Origin: Sanderia malayensis
Taxonomy: Eukaryota; Cnidaria; Scyphozoa; Semaeostomeae; Pelagiidae
Assembly: GCA_013076295.1 (NCBI GenBank)
Contig: RQOL01000521.1
Location: forward strand, 248,001-312,000
DNA: 64,000 nt
Direction of reading: 5' to 3'
The notes under the pieces are model-generated. The model had not been told where the DNA came from and did no database searches. It was given only the letters and a program-made list of their open reading frames with translations. Shown here one piece after another: positions 61,101 through 64,000 of this stretch. Each line of letters begins with the position of its first letter. Position 1 is the first letter of the stretch. A program made the position numbers and the translations under genes.

Positions 61101-64000
61101 CACTTTTGATGATTTTCAACTTTTTTATGACTTTCTACTCTATCTTGACTTTCCACTTTTTCTTGACTTCCCATCTTCTCTTGACTGCCCAGTTTTAATG
61201 ACTTCCCACTTTTTCTTGTTTTCCCACTTTTGACTACTTCCCACTTTTCATGACTTCCCACTTTTGATAACTTCCCACTGTCGGTGACTTCCCACTTTTG
61301 ATGACTTCCCACTTTTTCTTGTTTTCCAACTTTTGATGACTTCCTCTTCTCATGACTTCCCACTTTTGATGATTTCCACGATAGGTGTCTTCAAACTTTG
61401 GTAACTTCCAAAGTTTTCTTCACTTCCCACTTTTTCTTGACTTCCCATTTTTTCTTCACTGCCCACTTTTAAAGAGTTCCCACTTTTTCTTGATTTCCCA
61501 CTTTTTCTTCACTTCCCACTTTTTCTAGACTTCCCACTTTTGATGACTTCCCATTTTTTCTTGACTTTCCAGTTTATCTTGACTTCCCACTTTTTCTTGA
61601 CTTCCCATCTTCTGTTGACTGCCCACTTTTAAGGACTTCCCATTTTTTCTTGATTTCCCACTTTTGATGACTTCCCACTTTCGGTGACTTCCCACTTTTG
61701 ATGTCTTCCCACTTGTTCTTGACTTTCCACTTTTTCTTTACTTCTCATCTTCTCTTGACTGCCCAGTTTTAATGACTTCCCCCTTTTTCTTGATATCCGA
61801 CTTTTTCTTCACTTCCCACGTTTTCTTGATTTCCCACTTTTTCTTCACTTCCCACTTTTTCTGGACTTCCCACTTTTGTTGACTTCCCACTTTTTCTTGA
61901 CTTTCCAGTTTATCTTGACTTCCCACTTTTTCTTGACTTCCCATCTTCTCTTGACTGCCCAGTTTTAACGACTTCCCACTTTTTCTTCACTTCCCACTTT
62001 TTCTTTACTTCCCACCTTCTCTTGACTGCCCAGTTTTAGTGACTTGCCACTTTTGCTTGATTTCCCATTTTTTCCTGACTGCCCACTTTTTCTTGACTTC
62101 CCACATTTGATGACTTCCCACTTTCGGTGACTTCCCACTCTTGATGACTTCCCATTTTTTCTTGACTTTCCACTTTTTCTTTACTTCTCATTTTCTCTTG
62201 ACTGCCCAGTTTTAATGACTTCCCACTTTTTTTGATTTCCCACTTTTTGTTCACTTCCCAATTTTTCTTGACTTCGACTTTTGATGACTTCCCACGTTTC
62301 CTTGACTTTCCACTTTATCTTTACTTGCCCCTTTTTCTTTATTTCCCACTTTTGATGATTCCCATTTTTGGTGACTTCCCACTTTTTCTTGAAATCCCAT
62401 ATTTGTTGATTTCCCAATTTGTATGAGTTCCCACTTTTTCTTGACTTCCCACATTTGCTGACTTTCCACTTTTCTTGACTTCCCAGTTTTCATGACTTCC
62501 CACTTTTGATAACTTCCCACTTTCGGTGACTTCCCACTTTTGATGACTTCCCACTTTTTCTTGTTTTCCCACTTTTGATGACCTCCTACGCTTCATGACT
62601 TCCCACTTTTGATGACTTCCACGTTAGGTGACTTCAAACATTGGTAAGTTCCAAAGTTTCTTCACTTCCCACTTTTTTTTTACTTCAAACTTTTTCTTCA
62701 CTGCCCACTTTTAAGGACTTCCCATTTTTTCTTGATTTCCCACTTTTGATGACTTCCCACTTTCGGTGACTTCCCACTTTTGATGACTTCCCACTTGTTC
62801 TTGACTTTCCATATTCTCTTTACTTCTCATCTTCTCTTGACTGCCCAGTTTTAATGACTTCCCCCTTTTTCTTGATTTCCCACTTTTTCTTCACTTCCCA
62901 CTTTTTCTTGACTTCCCACTTTTGATGACTTCACACGTTTCCTTGACTTTCCACTTTATCTTTACTTGCCCCTTTTTTTTTATTTCCCACTTTTGATGAT
63001 TCCCATTTTTGGTGATTTCCCACTTTTTATGAGTTCCTACTTTTTCTTGACTTCCCACATTTGCTAACTTTCCACTTTTCATGACTTTCCAGTTTTCATG
63101 ACTTCCCACTTTTGATAACTTCCCATTTTCGGGGACTTCCCACTTTTGATGACTTCCCACTTTTTTATGTTTTCCACTTTTGATGACCTCCTACGTTTCA
63201 TGACTTCCAACTTTTGATGACTTCCACGTTAGGTGACTTCAAACATTGGTAAGTTCCAAAGTTCTCTTCACTTCCCACTTCTTTTTGACTTCCAATTTTT
63301 TTTTCACTGCCAACTTTTAAGGACTTCCCATCTTTTCTTGATTTGCCACTTTTGATGACTTCCCACTTTCGGTGACTTCCCACTTTTGATGACTTCCCAC
63401 TTTTTCTTGACTTTCCACTTTTTCTTTACTTCTCATCTTCTCTTGACTGCCCAGTTTTAATGACTTCTCACTTTTTCTTGATTTCCCACTTTTTCTTCAC
63501 TTCCCACATTTTCTTGACTTCCCACTTTTGATGACTTCGCACGTTTCCTTGACTTTCCACTTTATCTTTACTTGCCCCTTTTTATTTATTTCCCACTTTT
63601 TATGATCTCATTTTTGGTGACTTCCAAATTTTTCTTGAAATCCCATTTTTGGTGATTTCCCACTTTTTATAAGTTCCCACTTTTTCTTCACTTCCCATGT
63701 TCTCTTGACTGCCCAGTTTTAATGACTTCCTACATTTACTTGGTTTCCCACTTTTTCTTGACTTCCCACTTTTTCTTGACTTCCCACGTTCGATGACTTC
63801 CAACTTTTGATGACTTCCCACTTATTCTTGGCTTCCCATTTTCTCTTCACCGCCCACTTTAATGACTTCCCACTTTTGATGACTTCCCACTTTTTCTTGA
63901 AATCCCATTTTTGTGACTTCCCACTTTTCATGATTTCCCACTCTTTGTTCACTACCCACTTTTTCTCTACTTCCCATCTTCTCTTGACTGCCCAGTTTTA

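Larger units (their letters stand above)
29202..64000. repeat. Satellite array, right arm (same family, same orientation)
   Basis: This continues the left array with the same monomers, anchors and orientation. Its first bases continue the higher-order unit interrupted at 16393: the order of variants across the joined ends matches the intact unit near 11461-11600. The right arm is marked by long recent duplications with periods of about 3234, 3614, 857 and 2124/2125 bp. The stretch around 57200-61000 looks more diverged and less regular. The array runs off the window. I see no gene, RNA gene or transposon inside it. Confidence 0.97.

Noticed and set aside
29202..64000. Same type of repeat peptides, including frames of up to 146 codons, and hydrophobic + strand frames rich in F, L, H and T
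   Set aside because: They are the same monomer artefact. Reading frames break wherever a 17-bp monomer or a small indel occurs, so there is no selection for coding.
1..64000. Satellite as a CRISPR array
   Set aside because: There are no unique spacers between direct repeats. Everything between the conserved cores is itself repetitive, and the context is eukaryotic.
1..64000. TTAGG within ACGTTAGGTGAC as telomeric repeat
   Set aside because: It occurs once per diverged monomer and never in tandem TTAGG runs.
1..64000. CENP-B box in the satellite
   Set aside because: No sequence fits the conserved TTCG....A..CGGG pattern. TTCGATGACTTCC lacks the second half.

Overview
The window is eukaryotic genomic DNA. 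It has no bacterial-style gene packing. About 51 kb of the 64 kb is satellite DNA, the only recognisable protein genes belong to a Ty3/gypsy-type LTR retrotransposon, and the remaining unique sequence is AT-rich and non-coding. An invertebrate animal is a plausible host, but no host gene is present to fix the taxon.

Layout. (1) 1-16393: head-to-tail satellite array built on a 17/18-bp monomer (core GACTTCCCACTTTT followed by TCTT or GAT), organised into long higher-order units. (2) 16394-29201: a 12.8-kb foreign block with imperfect 72-bp terminal inverted repeats (59 of 72 positions match by eye). It is flanked by a 7-bp direct repeat, CACTTTT. When the block is removed with one copy of that repeat, the two satellite flanks join in perfect register, so the block is an insertion into an existing array. 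(3) Nested inside it, 19677-27138: a 7.46-kb LTR retrotransposon with 292-bp LTRs that differ at one base, a CATA target duplication, gag and pol (protease, RT, RNase H, integrase). (4) Inside that element, about 2.0 kb of PR-RT-RNaseH is tandemly duplicated (21114-23115 and 23116-25119). (5) 27727-28775: a 137-bp tandem repeat in the right arm of the TIR block. (6) 29202-64000: the satellite resumes in the same orientation and contains several recent kb-scale tandem duplications (periods 3234, 3614, 857 and 2124/2125 bp).

The retroelement genes form one expression unit. The LTR would carry the promoter. Gag has two CCHC knuckles, and pol lies in the -1 frame behind a textbook T TTA AAC slippery heptamer with a pairable stem 6 nt downstream. 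As read here the element cannot make intact Gag-Pol: gag has an in-frame TGA, the first pol copy has several frameshifts and a TAG, and the second copy has three frameshifts. Most pol lesions are one-base homopolymer length changes while the LTRs are almost identical, so consensus sequencing error is a serious alternative to decay.

The many open frames on the minus strand of the satellite are artefacts. The reverse complement of the 18-mer has no stop in any frame and translates as KKKWEV, RKSGKS or EKVGSQ. No RNA genes, CRISPR arrays or host protein genes were recognised.
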